Part shown: one piece after another, positions 1-7,355 of the stretch | Layout of the letters: the number at the start of each line of letters is the position of its first letter | How positions within the stretch are numbered: position 1 is the first letter of the stretch | Assembly (NCBI GenBank): GCA_017617125.1 | Contig: JAFZWY010000013.1 | Location: 1 to 32,357, forward strand | Reading direction: 5' to 3' | Source of the DNA: Bacteroidales bacterium | GTDB lineage: Bacteria; Bacteroidota; Bacteroidia; Bacteroidales; ML635J-15 | DNA: 32,357 nucleotides | The notes under the pieces: generated by a model | What the model was told of the DNA's origin: nothing | Seen by the model: the letters and a program-made list of their open reading frames with translations, nothing else | Databases searched by the model: none | Position numbers and translations under genes: made by a program

Positions 1-216
1 CTCCAAATATTTCGCCAGCATCAAACCAAACACAAACTGCTCCTCGGGCGTTGCATACTCCTTATAGACATCTGCCATTCGTTTCGCAGTTTCTCCATCC
101 AACCACAAACATTGATCCTCGTAGGGTGTTGTTGTAATTTCTTGCGCACTAACACTCTGCACGCCAAACAAAGCAATCACTAATACCAATAAAAATTTAA
201 TTACATTCCTTTTCAT
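1..216 (-). CDS. Exported protein of unknown function (N-terminal part only)
   Basis: The reverse strand is open from an ATG at 216 to the window edge, giving 72 residues with the C-terminus missing. The first 26 residues form a clear signal peptide: MKRN, a hydrophobic stretch (VIKFLLVLVIALFGV), then QSVSAQ, with likely cleavage after SA-Q or nearby. The mature part begins EITTTPYEDQCLWLDGETAK and looks soluble and acidic. I do not recognise the family. The start overlaps the 3' end of the upstream DnaE-like gene by 20 bp in another frame, so the two are probably co-transcribed and translationally coupled. That link joins an exported protein to a DNA-polymerase paralogue, which is odd, and could simply reflect readthrough. 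Confidence 0.7.
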   Translation of the reverse strand, partial: MKRNVIKFLLVLVIALFGVQSVSAQEITTTPYEDQCLWLDGETAKRMADVYKEYATPEEQFVFGLMLAKYLE

Positions 217-2416
217 AACCATTTTCATTTTCAACAAAAAATTCAGAATAATTTGCCTTAAAGTATGCCAATCGGTAATCGAGCATACAATTACTTACAT
301 ATACCGACGACTTCGGAGCCAAACATTCCCATTGTCTTAGCATATCCCAAAATTCATCAATGCTATCGACACTAAAACCTCTCTCAAGTCCTCTTCGGAC
401 AAATTCTTCTTTATGGCTCTGCAAATCATCAACTGAATCTAATATATCATCATACAGATCAAGTGCCATCTTTCTGGTATATCCAAACACATCTATAAGC
501 AAACCGAACAACTGCTCGCGGTAAATAAGGATTCCGCCAGTAGGTTTGAATATCGCTTCAACAGCGGGAGACGGATACATTTTTTGCGGATTGTTCTTCT
601 CAGCAATGTATTCTGCAATTTGTTTCCATTGAGGTAGTCCTACAACAGCCCACAAGTCAACAAATTCACAAAAAGTCACCCTATTAAGTTGTTTTAGATA
701 AGGCACTATGCAGTTGACAGCCAAGAAATAATCGCCTCTGCAAATCAAGTCAAATGTGGACTTGTCGTTCATTGGAATATCTTCGGTGCGTATGTCGTAA
801 CCGTTCTTGTCTTTAATCTGCTTCAATATCTCACCGATTCTCGACAAATCATATATTCCATATATTCCAATGGCACAAACTTCGGAGCAATCTATTTCTT
901 TCATCTTGTACTGCGAAACAATATTATCGTCCACACGGCACAAAGGCAGTTTCGACATCATATCGTTTGCACAAATCAGCACATTTGCATGAATCAGCAC
1001 ACCGCCATACGAAACCCAGTCTTGCCTTATTGTTCCATCCAAAATTGCAATATTATTTATACCATTGTTTTTCAATGAGTTTTCTTTCCACGGCACAAAA
1101 GAAACTGCTCCAATCAAATTTTCACTCCCGAACTTTTCCGCAAGGTATCTACGAACCTTTCCAATGTCATCAATCCCAATTTCCAAAGCAATAGGCAAGT
1201 GGGGTGCATCCTTGTAAAACAACAAATTCGTAAGACCATATTTTATCGGGTCAACATCGGTTAAGTGCAAGCAGTAGCAAACAATAGAACCACTCATGAA
1301 TCCCAGCCCAATTACCTGCAAACCAAGTTCAGTTCTTATTGACTTGTAAATGTCATAGATAAGCAACAGGTAGTCGGCGAAATTTTTGTTTTCCGTCAAA
1401 TACCTCATTTCTTCTTCGATGCGGTTGAGCACTTCGGAAGGAATTGTTTTTCCGTAACGAGCCATAGCACCTTGCATCACTAAGAATTTCAAATATTCCT
1501 TGCTGTTTTCAAAATCTTTGGGAACAGGCGCTACAAGGGAACTATCGTGTAAGGAAAGAATGTCCACATTAACCTTGTCCACAATTTCCTGAACATTGTA
1601 TATTGCTTCGGGAATGTCGGAAAACAATTCTTCCATTTCCTCTGGCGACTTTAAATATTCCTGACCAGTATAGTGGACATCGGAACGCAACTTCTTGTAC
1701 TTTCGCGACAGACACATAAATTCATCTTGGGCTTCTGCATCTTCGGCGTTAATGAAATGCACATCGTTGGTTGCAATAATATTAGCACCGTGCCTGTTCG
1801 CCAACCTCAAAAGAACCTCGTTTACATGCTGCTGTGTGCGATAAATTTCAGTGTCGCTTACATGGCGTTGCATCTCGATGTAGAAATCATCACCAAACAG
1901 ATTCATATACCACAACAGAACTTTCTCGGCTTCATCTTCCTTGCCATCGGCTATAAGGCGTGGTATTTCGCCTCCAAGACAAGCGGAACAAGCGATTATG
2001 CCCTCGTGATACTTTTCAAGCATTTTGTGGTCGATGCGTGGAATGCGATTGAAGCCTTCGAGATAACCGAGCGAACTCAGTCGGCACAAGTTTCTGTAAC
2101 CGACTTCAGACTTCGCCAGCAAAACCAAATGGCGAACCGAACTATTGTCGTACGCGGTCTCCAAATCTTCAACTATGTACGCCTCGGTACCAGGAATAAA
2201 CTTGAATGAAGCATCAATGCAACCTCGTTCCTTTTGCTTTTGGACAAATTTTGCCATCTCCATAACGGCCTTCATACTGCCGTGGTCGGTAATGGCAATT
2301 GCATTCATACCAAGTTCTACGCTACGCCGAATCAATTCGTCCGGCTTACAAATTGCATCAATCTCCGAATAAATGGAGTGAACATGCAGGTGGGAAAATT
2401 TTATTTCTTTTTTCAT
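197..2416 (-). CDS. DnaE-like protein: intact PHP domain, degenerate polymerase domain
   Basis: This 739-residue protein aligns by eye with the N-terminal two thirds of bacterial DNA polymerase III alpha (normally about 1,150-1,250 residues). The PHP domain (about 5-290) keeps its expected metal ligands: HVH at 11-13, TDHG around 43-46, GTEAY at 76-80, H96, CSAC at 143-146, E181 and NDVH at 217-220. The palm follows, but the glycine/serine loop is GFMSGS instead of GRGSAAGS. The PDxDxDF catalytic motif is replaced by PIALEIGI (408-415). The MDFLGL region holding the third aspartate reads AIGIYGI (515-521). YREQ (632-635) of the fingers survives. The protein ends after the KAHYP-like segment (KANYSEFF), so the beta-clamp-binding, OB and tau-binding parts are absent. 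Translation probably starts at ATG 2416; an upstream TTG at 2428 is less likely. It is probably not a polymerase. The PHP domain could act as a nuclease or phosphatase (inference). Confidence 0.8.
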   Translation of the reverse strand: MKKEIKFSHLHVHSIYSEIDAICKPDELIRRSVELGMNAIAITDHGSMKAVMEMAKFVQKQKERGCIDASFKFIPGTEAYIVEDLETAYDNSSVRHLVLLAKSEVGYRNLCRLSSLGYLEGFNRIPRIDHKMLEKYHEGIIACSACLGGEIPRLIADGKEDEAEKVLLWYMNLFGDDFYIEMQRHVSDTEIYRTQQHVNEVLLRLANRHGANIIATNDVHFINAEDAEAQDEFMCLSRKYKKLRSDVHYTGQEYLKSPEEMEELFSDIPEAIYNVQEIVDKVNVDILSLHDSSLVAPVPKDFENSKEYLKFLVMQGAMARYGKTIPSEVLNRIEEEMRYLTENKNFADYLLLIYDIYKSIRTELGLQVIGLGFMSGSIVCYCLHLTDVDPIKYGLTNLLFYKDAPHLPIALEIGIDDIGKVRRYLAEKFGSENLIGAVSFVPWKENSLKNNGINNIAILDGTIRQDWVSYGGVLIHANVLICANDMMSKLPLCRVDDNIVSQYKMKEIDCSEVCAIGIYGIYDLSRIGEILKQIKDKNGYDIRTEDIPMNDKSTFDLICRGDYFLAVNCIVPYLKQLNRVTFCEFVDLWAVVGLPQWKQIAEYIAEKNNPQKMYPSPAVEAIFKPTGGILIYREQLFGLLIDVFGYTRKMALDLYDDILDSVDDLQSHKEEFVRRGLERGFSVDSIDEFWDMLRQWECLAPKSSVYVSNCMLDYRLAYFKANYSEFFVENENGYEKECN

Positions 2417-2655
2417 TTCTAAAAACAAAATGTATCCCTATTCAATACGTTTTTGAAATTTAAAACTGGACAACGGAAGGCATTTTGAAGGCTAAAACGC
2501 CTATTTTTGTCTGTTTTTGAAATGTGAAAATTTGTATTTATAATATTTTGATTATTTTTTAATATCAAAAATAACCAAGTAACATATAATATTTTTCAAG
2601 AATGGTAAAAACAGGCATTTCCGGGCATTTTTTAGGATAAAAACAGCCCAAAACT

Positions 2656-2692
2656 TACGACATATTTTGTCGTAGAGAGGCGAAAAATTCGC
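2656..2692. repeat. Two adjacent perfect inverted repeats
   Basis: TACGACA and TGTCGTA (2656-2662 and 2668-2674) form a 7-bp perfect dyad with a 5-bp spacer. Five bases later GCGAA and TTCGC (2680-2692) form a second dyad with a 3-bp spacer. They lie about 70-80 bp upstream of the first candidate promoter of the oxidoreductase operon and could be regulator sites. No function is demonstrated. Confidence 0.5.
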
Positions 2693-2761
2693 AAAAACAT
2701 GAAAAGAGCCAATTTTTGAGATATTTTACCATGCGTTTCAACAACCCAAACACCTATCTAA

Positions 2762-2769
2762 TAACTTTG
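2762..2769 (+). promoter_or_regulatory. Candidate upstream -7 box (TAACTTTG)
   Basis: TAACTTTG followed by CAC matches the Bacteroidetes sigma-ABfr -7 consensus TAnnTTTG. The -33 element is poor: TTTC at 2736-2739, with a 22-bp gap. It would give a leader of about 155 nt ahead of the ferredoxin gene. Confidence 0.4.
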
Positions 2770-2863
2770 CACATTTTTTAACTGCAACGATTGTGCAAAC
2801 CGCACCAAATACAACGACTTACAAAAAGATTGTTCATTTGTTCAAAAAAAGTGCTTTTAAACA

Positions 2864-2895
2864 TTTGCACCATAAAAATAAAAGTCGTACCTTTG
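2864..2895 (+). promoter_or_regulatory. Candidate promoter of the oxidoreductase operon
   Basis: TTTG at 2864-2867, a 20-bp spacer and TACCTTTG at 2888-2895 match the Bacteroidetes -33/-7 promoter (TTTG ... TAnnTTTG). Transcription would start near 2901, about 30 nt before the ferredoxin start codon. Confidence 0.6.
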
Positions 2896-2929
2896 GGAAA
2901 ATTTTTAACAAAACAAACTTAATAATATT

Positions 2930-3157
2930 ATGGCAAAAATCAGAGGAGCCGTTAAAGTTGACACCGAAAAGTGCAAGGGCTGCAGCGTTTGCTTGGGTGC
3001 TTGTCCTATGGGTGTCCTTGATCTGGCAAAAGAAGTGAATGGTAAGGGGTACAACTACTGCTACATGAAAGACCCCGAAAAGTGCATTGGCTGTGCAAGC
3101 TGTGCTATTGTATGTCCCGATGGAGTAATTTCTGTCTATAAGGTAAAGGTGGACTAA
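2930..3157 (+). CDS. 2-oxoacid:ferredoxin oxidoreductase, ferredoxin-like (delta) subunit
   Basis: This 75-residue protein is a bacterial-type dicluster ferredoxin. Two CxxCxxCxxxCP motifs are visible, CKGCSVCLGACP (about residues 16-27) and CIGCASCAIVCP (about 54-65), each ligating a [4Fe-4S] cluster. It is the first gene of a delta-alpha-beta-gamma operon, 22 bp upstream of the alpha subunit. In this enzyme class the delta subunit passes electrons from the thiamine-bound intermediate to free ferredoxin. It is cytoplasmic. The four-gene layout is seen in 2-oxoglutarate (Kor) and branched 2-oxoacid (Vor) oxidoreductases, and this subunit alone does not distinguish them. Confidence 0.88.
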   Translation: MAKIRGAVKVDTEKCKGCSVCLGACPMGVLDLAKEVNGKGYNYCYMKDPEKCIGCASCAIVCPDGVISVYKVKVD

Positions 3158-3179
3158 TTAATCTCAAAAAATTAGCTAA

Positions 3180-4265
3180 ATGGAAAAGGAATTAAAGTTA
3201 ATGAAAGGTAACGAAGCTATAGCAGAAGCTGCTATTCGTTACGGGGCAGACGCTTATTTCGGATATCCTATTACTCCGCAATCGGAAGTAATCGAATATT
3301 TCATGGAGCAAAACCCAATTGAGAGAACTGGTATGGTTGTATTGCAGGCAGAAAGCGAAGTCGCTGCAATCAATATGGTATATGGTGCCGCAGCATGTGG
3401 TATGGCTGCAATGACATCTTCGTCAAGCCCGGGCTTCAGCTTGAAGCAGGAAGGTCTTTCATACATCGCTGGTGCAGAATTGCCCTGCTTGGTACTTAAC
3501 GTAGTTAGAGGTGGACCAGGCCTTGGTACTATCCAGCCTTCACAGTCCGACTATTTCCAGTCGACCAAGGGCGGTGGACACGGCGACTACAGACTTATCG
3601 TTCTTGCACCTGCATCAGTTCAGGAAATGTACGACTTCGTACAGATTGGTTTCGACCTCGCTTTCAAGTACCGCAACCCTGTATTGATTCTTTCCGACGG
3701 TATCATCGGTCAGATGATGGAAAAGGTTGAAATTGGTCCTCAGAGAGTAAGAAGAACAATGGAAGAAGTTATCAAGCAGTGCCCGTGGGCTACTACCGGC
3801 AAGACCGCTAACCGCGAACGCAACATCATAACTTCACTCGACCTTGTAGCTTCACGTCAGGAAGAATTCAACCGCAAGCTCGTAAAGAAGTACGACACTA
3901 TCCGCGAAAAGGAAGTAAGATGCGAATGCATCAACTGCGACGATGCCGACTACGTATTCGTAGCATACGGAACATCATCACGTCTCTGCATGAAGTCAAT
4001 GGATCTTCTGCGCAAGGAAGGATACAAGGTAGGTTTGGTTCGTCCTATCACTTTGTTCCCATACCCGTCGAAGATTATCGCTGGTCTCGCAGAGAGAGTA
4101 AAGGGATTCCTCACTATCGAAATGAGCACCGGACAGATGGTAGAAGACGTAATGCTCGCAGTAAACGGCAAGCGCCCAGTTAAGCACTATGGTCGTGTTG
4201 GCGGCGTTGTTCCGACTCCGGAAGAAATCGTTGACGCAATGAAGAATTTTATGAAAGGAGAATAA
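3180..4265 (+). CDS. vorB: 2-oxoacid:ferredoxin oxidoreductase, alpha subunit (VorB/KorA type)
   Basis: This 361-residue protein has the pyruvate:ferredoxin-oxidoreductase alpha fold. The N-terminal pyrimidine-binding part contains GNEAIAEAA and the signature GYPITPQSE at about 28-36, then QAESEVAAINMV, TSSSSPGFSLKQEG and PSQSDYFQ. The C-terminal domain II includes VAYGTSSR and VRPITLFPYP. The enzyme converts a 2-oxoacid plus CoA to acyl-CoA and CO2, reducing ferredoxin. The length and the 75/361/274/180-residue gene set fit proteins usually annotated VorB (3-methyl-2-oxobutanoate:ferredoxin oxidoreductase). 2-Oxoglutarate remains possible, so the substrate is inferred. The codon pattern, rich in C-ending codons, suggests high expression. 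The next gene starts 3 bp after the stop. Confidence 0.85.
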   Translation: MEKELKLMKGNEAIAEAAIRYGADAYFGYPITPQSEVIEYFMEQNPIERTGMVVLQAESEVAAINMVYGAAACGMAAMTSSSSPGFSLKQEGLSYIAGAELPCLVLNVVRGGPGLGTIQPSQSDYFQSTKGGGHGDYRLIVLAPASVQEMYDFVQIGFDLAFKYRNPVLILSDGIIGQMMEKVEIGPQRVRRTMEEVIKQCPWATTGKTANRERNIITSLDLVASRQEEFNRKLVKKYDTIREKEVRCECINCDDADYVFVAYGTSSRLCMKSMDLLRKEGYKVGLVRPITLFPYPSKIIAGLAERVKGFLTIEMSTGQMVEDVMLAVNGKRPVKHYGRVGGVVPTPEEIVDAMKNFMKGE

Positions 4266-4268
4266 GTC

Positions 4269-5093
4269 ATGGCAGAATTAACAATTAACGATATAATCAA
4301 AGAAGAAAACCTTGTTTACAAGAAAACAAAGGTAATGACCGATAACGTGATGCACTACTGCCCAGGTTGCGGACACGGAACTACCCACCGCCTTGTTGCT
4401 GAAGTTATCGAAGAATTAGGAATTCAGGACAAGACCATCGGTGTCACTCCAGTAGGATGCTCGGTTTTGATGTACAACTACCTCGACATCGACATGCAGG
4501 AAGCTGCTCACGGTCGTGCACCTGCCATCGCAACTGCTATCAAGAGGGTTATGCCCGACAAGTTCGTATTCACCTATCAGGGCGACGGCGACTTGGCTGC
4601 TATCGGTACTGCCGAAACAATCCACAGCTGCAACAGAGGCGAAAACATCACCATCATATTCGTAAACAATGGTATCTACGGTATGACTGGCGGTCAGATG
4701 GCTCCTACTACACTTGCTGGTATGAAGGCTGTTACCTGCCCACGCGGTCGTGATGTAAACACTATGGGTTACCCACTGCACATCACCGAACTTATCGCTC
4801 AGTTGCCGAATGTTCGCTTCGTTACTCGTCAGTCGGTTCACACTCCGGCAAACGTTCGCAAGGCTAAGGCTGCTATCCGCAAGGCTTTCGAAAACCAGAA
4901 GGACGGCAAGGGTGGACTTTCGTTCGTTGAAATAGTTTCGAACTGCAACTCCAACTGGAAGATGACAGCAGTTGACGCAAACAAGTGGATGGAAGAAAAC
5001 ACTTTCAAGGAGTATCCGCTCGGCGATATCAAGGTTGAATGGGAACTTCAGGAAGGTAAAATCAGCTTAAGAAACAGGAAGTTAGACTACTAA
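4269..5093 (+). CDS. 2-oxoacid:ferredoxin oxidoreductase, beta subunit (TPP-binding)
   Basis: This 274-residue subunit carries the thiamine pyrophosphate site. It has YCPGCGHG at about 30-37, the TPP/Mg motif GDGDLAAIG (about 105-113) followed about 20 residues later by IFVNNGIYGMTGGQ, and APTT. It pairs with the alpha subunit to form the catalytic centre. The start follows the alpha stop by 3 bp, and an AAAGGAG sequence inside the end of the alpha gene lies about 9 nt upstream, so translational coupling is likely. Codon use resembles that of the alpha gene. The CPGC motif near the N-terminus is typical of this family's beta subunits. Confidence 0.87.
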   Translation: MAELTINDIIKEENLVYKKTKVMTDNVMHYCPGCGHGTTHRLVAEVIEELGIQDKTIGVTPVGCSVLMYNYLDIDMQEAAHGRAPAIATAIKRVMPDKFVFTYQGDGDLAAIGTAETIHSCNRGENITIIFVNNGIYGMTGGQMAPTTLAGMKAVTCPRGRDVNTMGYPLHITELIAQLPNVRFVTRQSVHTPANVRKAKAAIRKAFENQKDGKGGLSFVEIVSNCNSNWKMTAVDANKWMEENTFKEYPLGDIKVEWELQEGKISLRNRKLDY

Positions 5094-5106
5094 AAATTCA
5101 AAGATC

Positions 5107-5649
5107 ATGACAGAAGAAATAATTATAGCAGGATTCGGCGGACAGGGTGTCCTCTCTATGGGTAAGATTTTGGCATACTCTGGACTTATGCAGGGACAGG
5201 AAATCGCTTGGATGCCTTCGTACGGACCAGAAATGAGAGGCGGAACATCAAACGTTACCGTTATCATCAGCGACGAAAGAGTAAGCTCTCCTATCCTCAC
5301 CCAGTACGACACGGTTATCGTTCTTAACCAGCAGTCGATGGACAAGTTCGAAAGCACAGTAAAACCTGGCGGAACTTTGATTTTCGACCCGAACGGAATC
5401 ACTAAGATGCCAACCCGCAAGGACATCAACATCTACAAGATTGAAGCTGCACAGCTAGCATCCGACATGGGTAACCAGAAGGTTTTCAACATGATTGTCC
5501 TCGGTGCTTTCCTCAAGGTTAGACCTATCGTTGACAACCGTTATGTTGAAGAAGGTTTGAGACACTCTCTTCCAGAACGCGCCCACAAGCTTATTCCATT
5601 GAACATGGAAGCTATCGAAAAGGGCAAGGCAGAAGTTGTAAAGATGTAA
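5107..5649 (+). CDS. 2-oxoacid:ferredoxin oxidoreductase, gamma subunit
   Basis: This 180-residue protein matches the gamma-subunit domain of 2-oxoacid:ferredoxin oxidoreductases. It has IIIAGFGGQGVLSMGKILAY at the N-terminus, WMPSYGPEMRGGTSNVTVI around residues 37-55, SSPILTQYD and LNQQSMDKF. The gamma domain helps bind CoA in related enzymes. It is the last gene of the operon, 13 bp after the beta subunit, and is followed immediately by a terminator hairpin. This closes a complete four-subunit enzyme. Confidence 0.87.
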   Translation: MTEEIIIAGFGGQGVLSMGKILAYSGLMQGQEIAWMPSYGPEMRGGTSNVTVIISDERVSSPILTQYDTVIVLNQQSMDKFESTVKPGGTLIFDPNGITKMPTRKDINIYKIEAAQLASDMGNQKVFNMIVLGAFLKVRPIVDNRYVEEGLRHSLPERAHKLIPLNMEAIEKGKAEVVKM

Positions 5650-5666
5650 TTCAAAACAATTTCAAT

Positions 5667-5697
5667 AAAAAAGCCACTCGAATGAGTGGCTTTTTTT
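5667..5697 (+). terminator. Rho-independent terminator of the oxidoreductase operon
   Basis: AAGCCACTC (5671-5679), a GAAT loop and GAGTGGCTT (5684-5692) form a 9-bp stem followed by a T run. It begins 17 bp after the gamma-subunit stop codon. The A run before the stem extends the pairing with the T run. Confidence 0.9.
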
Positions 5698-5704
5698 GTT
5701 GCAA

Positions 5705-5736
5705 AAAAACAGCAGCCGAATAGTTGACGAACTGCT
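5705..5736 (+). repeat. Left flanking direct repeat of the ATPase cassette
   Basis: AAAAACAGCAG followed by CCGAATAGTTGACGAACTGCT is repeated imperfectly at 7274-7304 in the same orientation. Differences are C/A, T/C and one extra A. Each copy contains an internal inverted repeat (AGCAG ... CTGCT). The copy begins just after the oxidoreductase terminator. Confidence 0.6.
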
Positions 5737-5923
5737 AAGATAGTATTTCCGTTCTATATATGTATTCAGACATTTAGGCGTTTCGGAATATAAATCTGAA
5801 ACGACAAGAGTGAAAATGAAAAGATAAACGGACATATAATTCTATCCACAATGGTGACACATAACGCAAAGTACATCCTACAACATGTTGTAAATAAATA
5901 TATTACAAGAGCAACAACAACAC

Positions 5924-6002
5924 AAATCGCAGATTTTTTTGAGACAAATCGGAGATTTTTTAAGAATAAATCGTAGATTTTTGGGGAACAAATCGGAGAT
6001 TT
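5924..6002 (+). repeat. Array of four 13-bp palindromes with exact 22-bp period
   Basis: AAATC-GNA-GATTT occurs at 5924-5936, 5946-5958, 5968-5980 and 5990-6002. The central triplets are GCA, GGA, GTA and GGA. Each unit is itself an inverted repeat (AAATC/GATTT), and the start-to-start distance is 22 bp every time, about two helical turns. Spacers are T-rich and less conserved (for example TTTTGAGAC and TTTAAGAAT). The last unit sits between the -33-like and -7 boxes of the ATPase promoter, so the array looks like a cooperative operator. The binding protein is unknown. Confidence 0.8.
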
Positions 6003-6013
6003 TATTAACTTTG
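5980..6013 (+). promoter_or_regulatory. Candidate promoter of the ATPase gene
   Basis: TAACTTTG at 6006-6013 matches the Bacteroidetes -7 box. TTTG at 5980-5983 is a possible -33 element with a slightly long 22-bp gap. The fourth palindrome lies within that gap, and the ATG is 20 bp after the -7 box. Confidence 0.55.
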
Positions 6014-6033
6014 CTGCAAATAAAAATAAGATT

Positions 6034-7221
6034 ATGATCAGGCGAGAACAAAGTGACATATTGATTGATAGAATCAAAGAACATCGGCACACAATACAGG
6101 TCGTCTCTGGTCCTCGGCAAGTGGGCAAGACCACAATGGTAAAACAAGTGCTTGAAGAAATATCCATGCCTTCGCTCTTTTTCAATGCCGATGCTGTTAA
6201 TCCAGATGACAACGGATGGATTTCGGATAGGTGGAGCGAAGCCCGCGCAAGGATAGCTTACGGTGGTATTAGCGAATTCCTTCTTATTTTCGATGAAATA
6301 CACAAGATAAACAACTGGAGCGAACAGGTAAAAAAAGAATGGGATGCAGACACTCGCAATAACCTAAATATAAAAGTCGTATTGCTTGGCTCCTCTCGCT
6401 TGCTATTGAAAAAAGGGCTTACAGAGTCGCTTGCAGGACGATTCGAGACGATACCGCTGGGACACTGGTCGTACAAGGAAATGCATGATGCTTTCGGTTG
6501 GGACATCAACAAATACGTCTATTTCGGAGGATACCCCGGAAGCGCGGTATATGCAAACGACGAGAAGCGCTGGCGCAGGTATATGCGCGATTCGATTGTT
6601 GCACCAGCCATAGAAAAGGATGTTTTGCTAACAACCTATATATATAAGCCAGCCCTTATGCACCAACTGTTTCATTTGGGGTGTAGCTATTCTGGCGAAC
6701 TGCTGTCGTACAACAAGATGCTAGGTTCGCTGCAAGATGCTGGTAACGCGACTACGCTCGTCAACTATCTGGAAGTACTTGGTGAAAGTAAGCTGATTAC
6801 TGGATTGCAAAAGTATTCGGTTGACAAATCACGCAAATACAGGTCGATACCCAAATTGCAGGTATACAACAACGCCCTGCTTACGGTAATGACCGATGGC
6901 ATGACATACGAAAAAGCATTTACCCATCCTGCAATGTGGGGTCGCTGGGTTGAGTCGGCTGTTGGCAGTTATTTGCTCGACAAGGCTGTAGAACTTGAGT
7001 ATCAACTATATTACTGGCGAGAAAACGACGAAGAAGTTGACTTCGTAATAACTCGTGGAGAAAGCATTGTCGCAATAGAGGTCAAAAGTGGCAGAAGGCA
7101 ACAAAACTCAGGTCTTTCTATATTTGGAAACATGTTCCATCCTAAATTTTCCCTCGTCGTTGGTGGCGACCATATGCCATTGGAAGAGTTCTTCTGCGGA
7201 AATTTGGAGAATTTGCTGTAG
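6034..7221 (+). CDS. AAA ATPase with C-terminal DUF4143 (nuclease-like) domain
   Basis: This 395-residue protein belongs to the large COG1373-type family of AAA ATPases with DUF4143. The Walker A motif GPRQVGKTT lies at about 26-34. Walker B is FLLIFDEIHK, with D87 and E88. A sensor-like VVLLGSSRLLL lies near 115-125, followed by LAGRFETIPLGHWSY. The C-terminus contains EVDFVI and VAIEVKSG (about 340-362), resembling the D...ExK core of PD-(D/E)XK nucleases. The function of this family is poorly known; members often occur as lone, patchily distributed genes. It sits alone between terminator-bounded or convergent neighbours, has its own promoter and palindrome array, and is flanked by direct repeats. 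It is full length for the family. A role in a selfish or defence-like module is speculation. Confidence 0.85.
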   Translation: MIRREQSDILIDRIKEHRHTIQVVSGPRQVGKTTMVKQVLEEISMPSLFFNADAVNPDDNGWISDRWSEARARIAYGGISEFLLIFDEIHKINNWSEQVKKEWDADTRNNLNIKVVLLGSSRLLLKKGLTESLAGRFETIPLGHWSYKEMHDAFGWDINKYVYFGGYPGSAVYANDEKRWRRYMRDSIVAPAIEKDVLLTTYIYKPALMHQLFHLGCSYSGELLSYNKMLGSLQDAGNATTLVNYLEVLGESKLITGLQKYSVDKSRKYRSIPKLQVYNNALLTVMTDGMTYEKAFTHPAMWGRWVESAVGSYLLDKAVELEYQLYYWRENDEEVDFVITRGESIVAIEVKSGRRQQNSGLSIFGNMFHPKFSLVVGGDHMPLEEFFCGNLENLL

Positions 7222-7273
7222 CGACACAACACCATATCGTACACCGCAAACATTACATTTATTGTGAACGAAC

Positions 7274-7304
7274 AAAAACAGCAGACGAATAGCTGACGAC
7301 TGCT
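7274..7304 (+). repeat. Right flanking direct repeat of the ATPase cassette
   Basis: AAAAACAGCAG then ACGAATAGCTGACGACTGCT is the second copy of the repeat at 5705-5736. Here the internal dyad is longer: ACAGCAG ... CTGCTGT, 7 bp. It lies 53 bp after the ATPase stop, so it may also fold in the 3' end of that transcript. Confidence 0.6.
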
Positions 7305-7355
7305 GTAAATTTTGATATGCAAAACTTTTGGTATTACTACTACTCAGTATTGTTA

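Larger units (their letters stand above)
2417..2929. other. Intergenic region between divergent dnaE-like and oxidoreductase genes
   Basis: This stretch of about 510 bp is AT-rich and has no credible gene. It holds two candidate plus-strand promoters (2762-2769 and 2864-2895). It also holds two short perfect inverted repeats: TACGACA-N5-TGTCGTA at 2656-2674 and GCGAA-AAA-TTCGC at 2680-2692. I saw no convincing minus-strand promoter for the dnaE-like gene, only a poor TAnnTTTT-like match near its start. Confidence 0.6.
5650..6033. other. Intergenic region ahead of the ATPase gene
   Basis: This stretch of about 385 bp contains the operon terminator, the left direct repeat (5705-5736), a 22-bp-periodic palindrome array (5924-6002) and a promoter (5980-6013). 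Between 5737 and 5920 I see only AT-rich sequence with no supported gene. Open frames on the minus strand here are not convincing. Confidence 0.6.
5705..7304 (+). mobile_element. Candidate insertion cassette bounded by direct repeats
   Basis: A single AAA ATPase/DUF4143 gene with its own palindrome array and promoter lies between two imperfect direct repeats of about 31 bp. The two ends fall right after the terminator of the previous operon and just before the 3' end of the next gene, as if a module of about 1.6 kb had been inserted between them. No transposase or integrase is present, so mobility is inferred from the repeats only. Confidence 0.3.

Noticed and set aside
197..2416. Frameshifted or truncated functional dnaE
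   Set aside because: The frame is open throughout and the missing catalytic residues lie inside the preserved domains, so a simple frameshift or sequencing error would not explain the protein.
5924..6002. Possible CRISPR array
   Set aside because: The repeats are only 13 bp, spacers are 9 bp and similar, units are strong palindromes and no cas genes are nearby. An operator array fits better.
5766..6303. Minus-strand open frames upstream of and overlapping the ATPase start
   Set aside because: They have no recognisable protein features and overlap the repeat array and a clear plus-strand gene.
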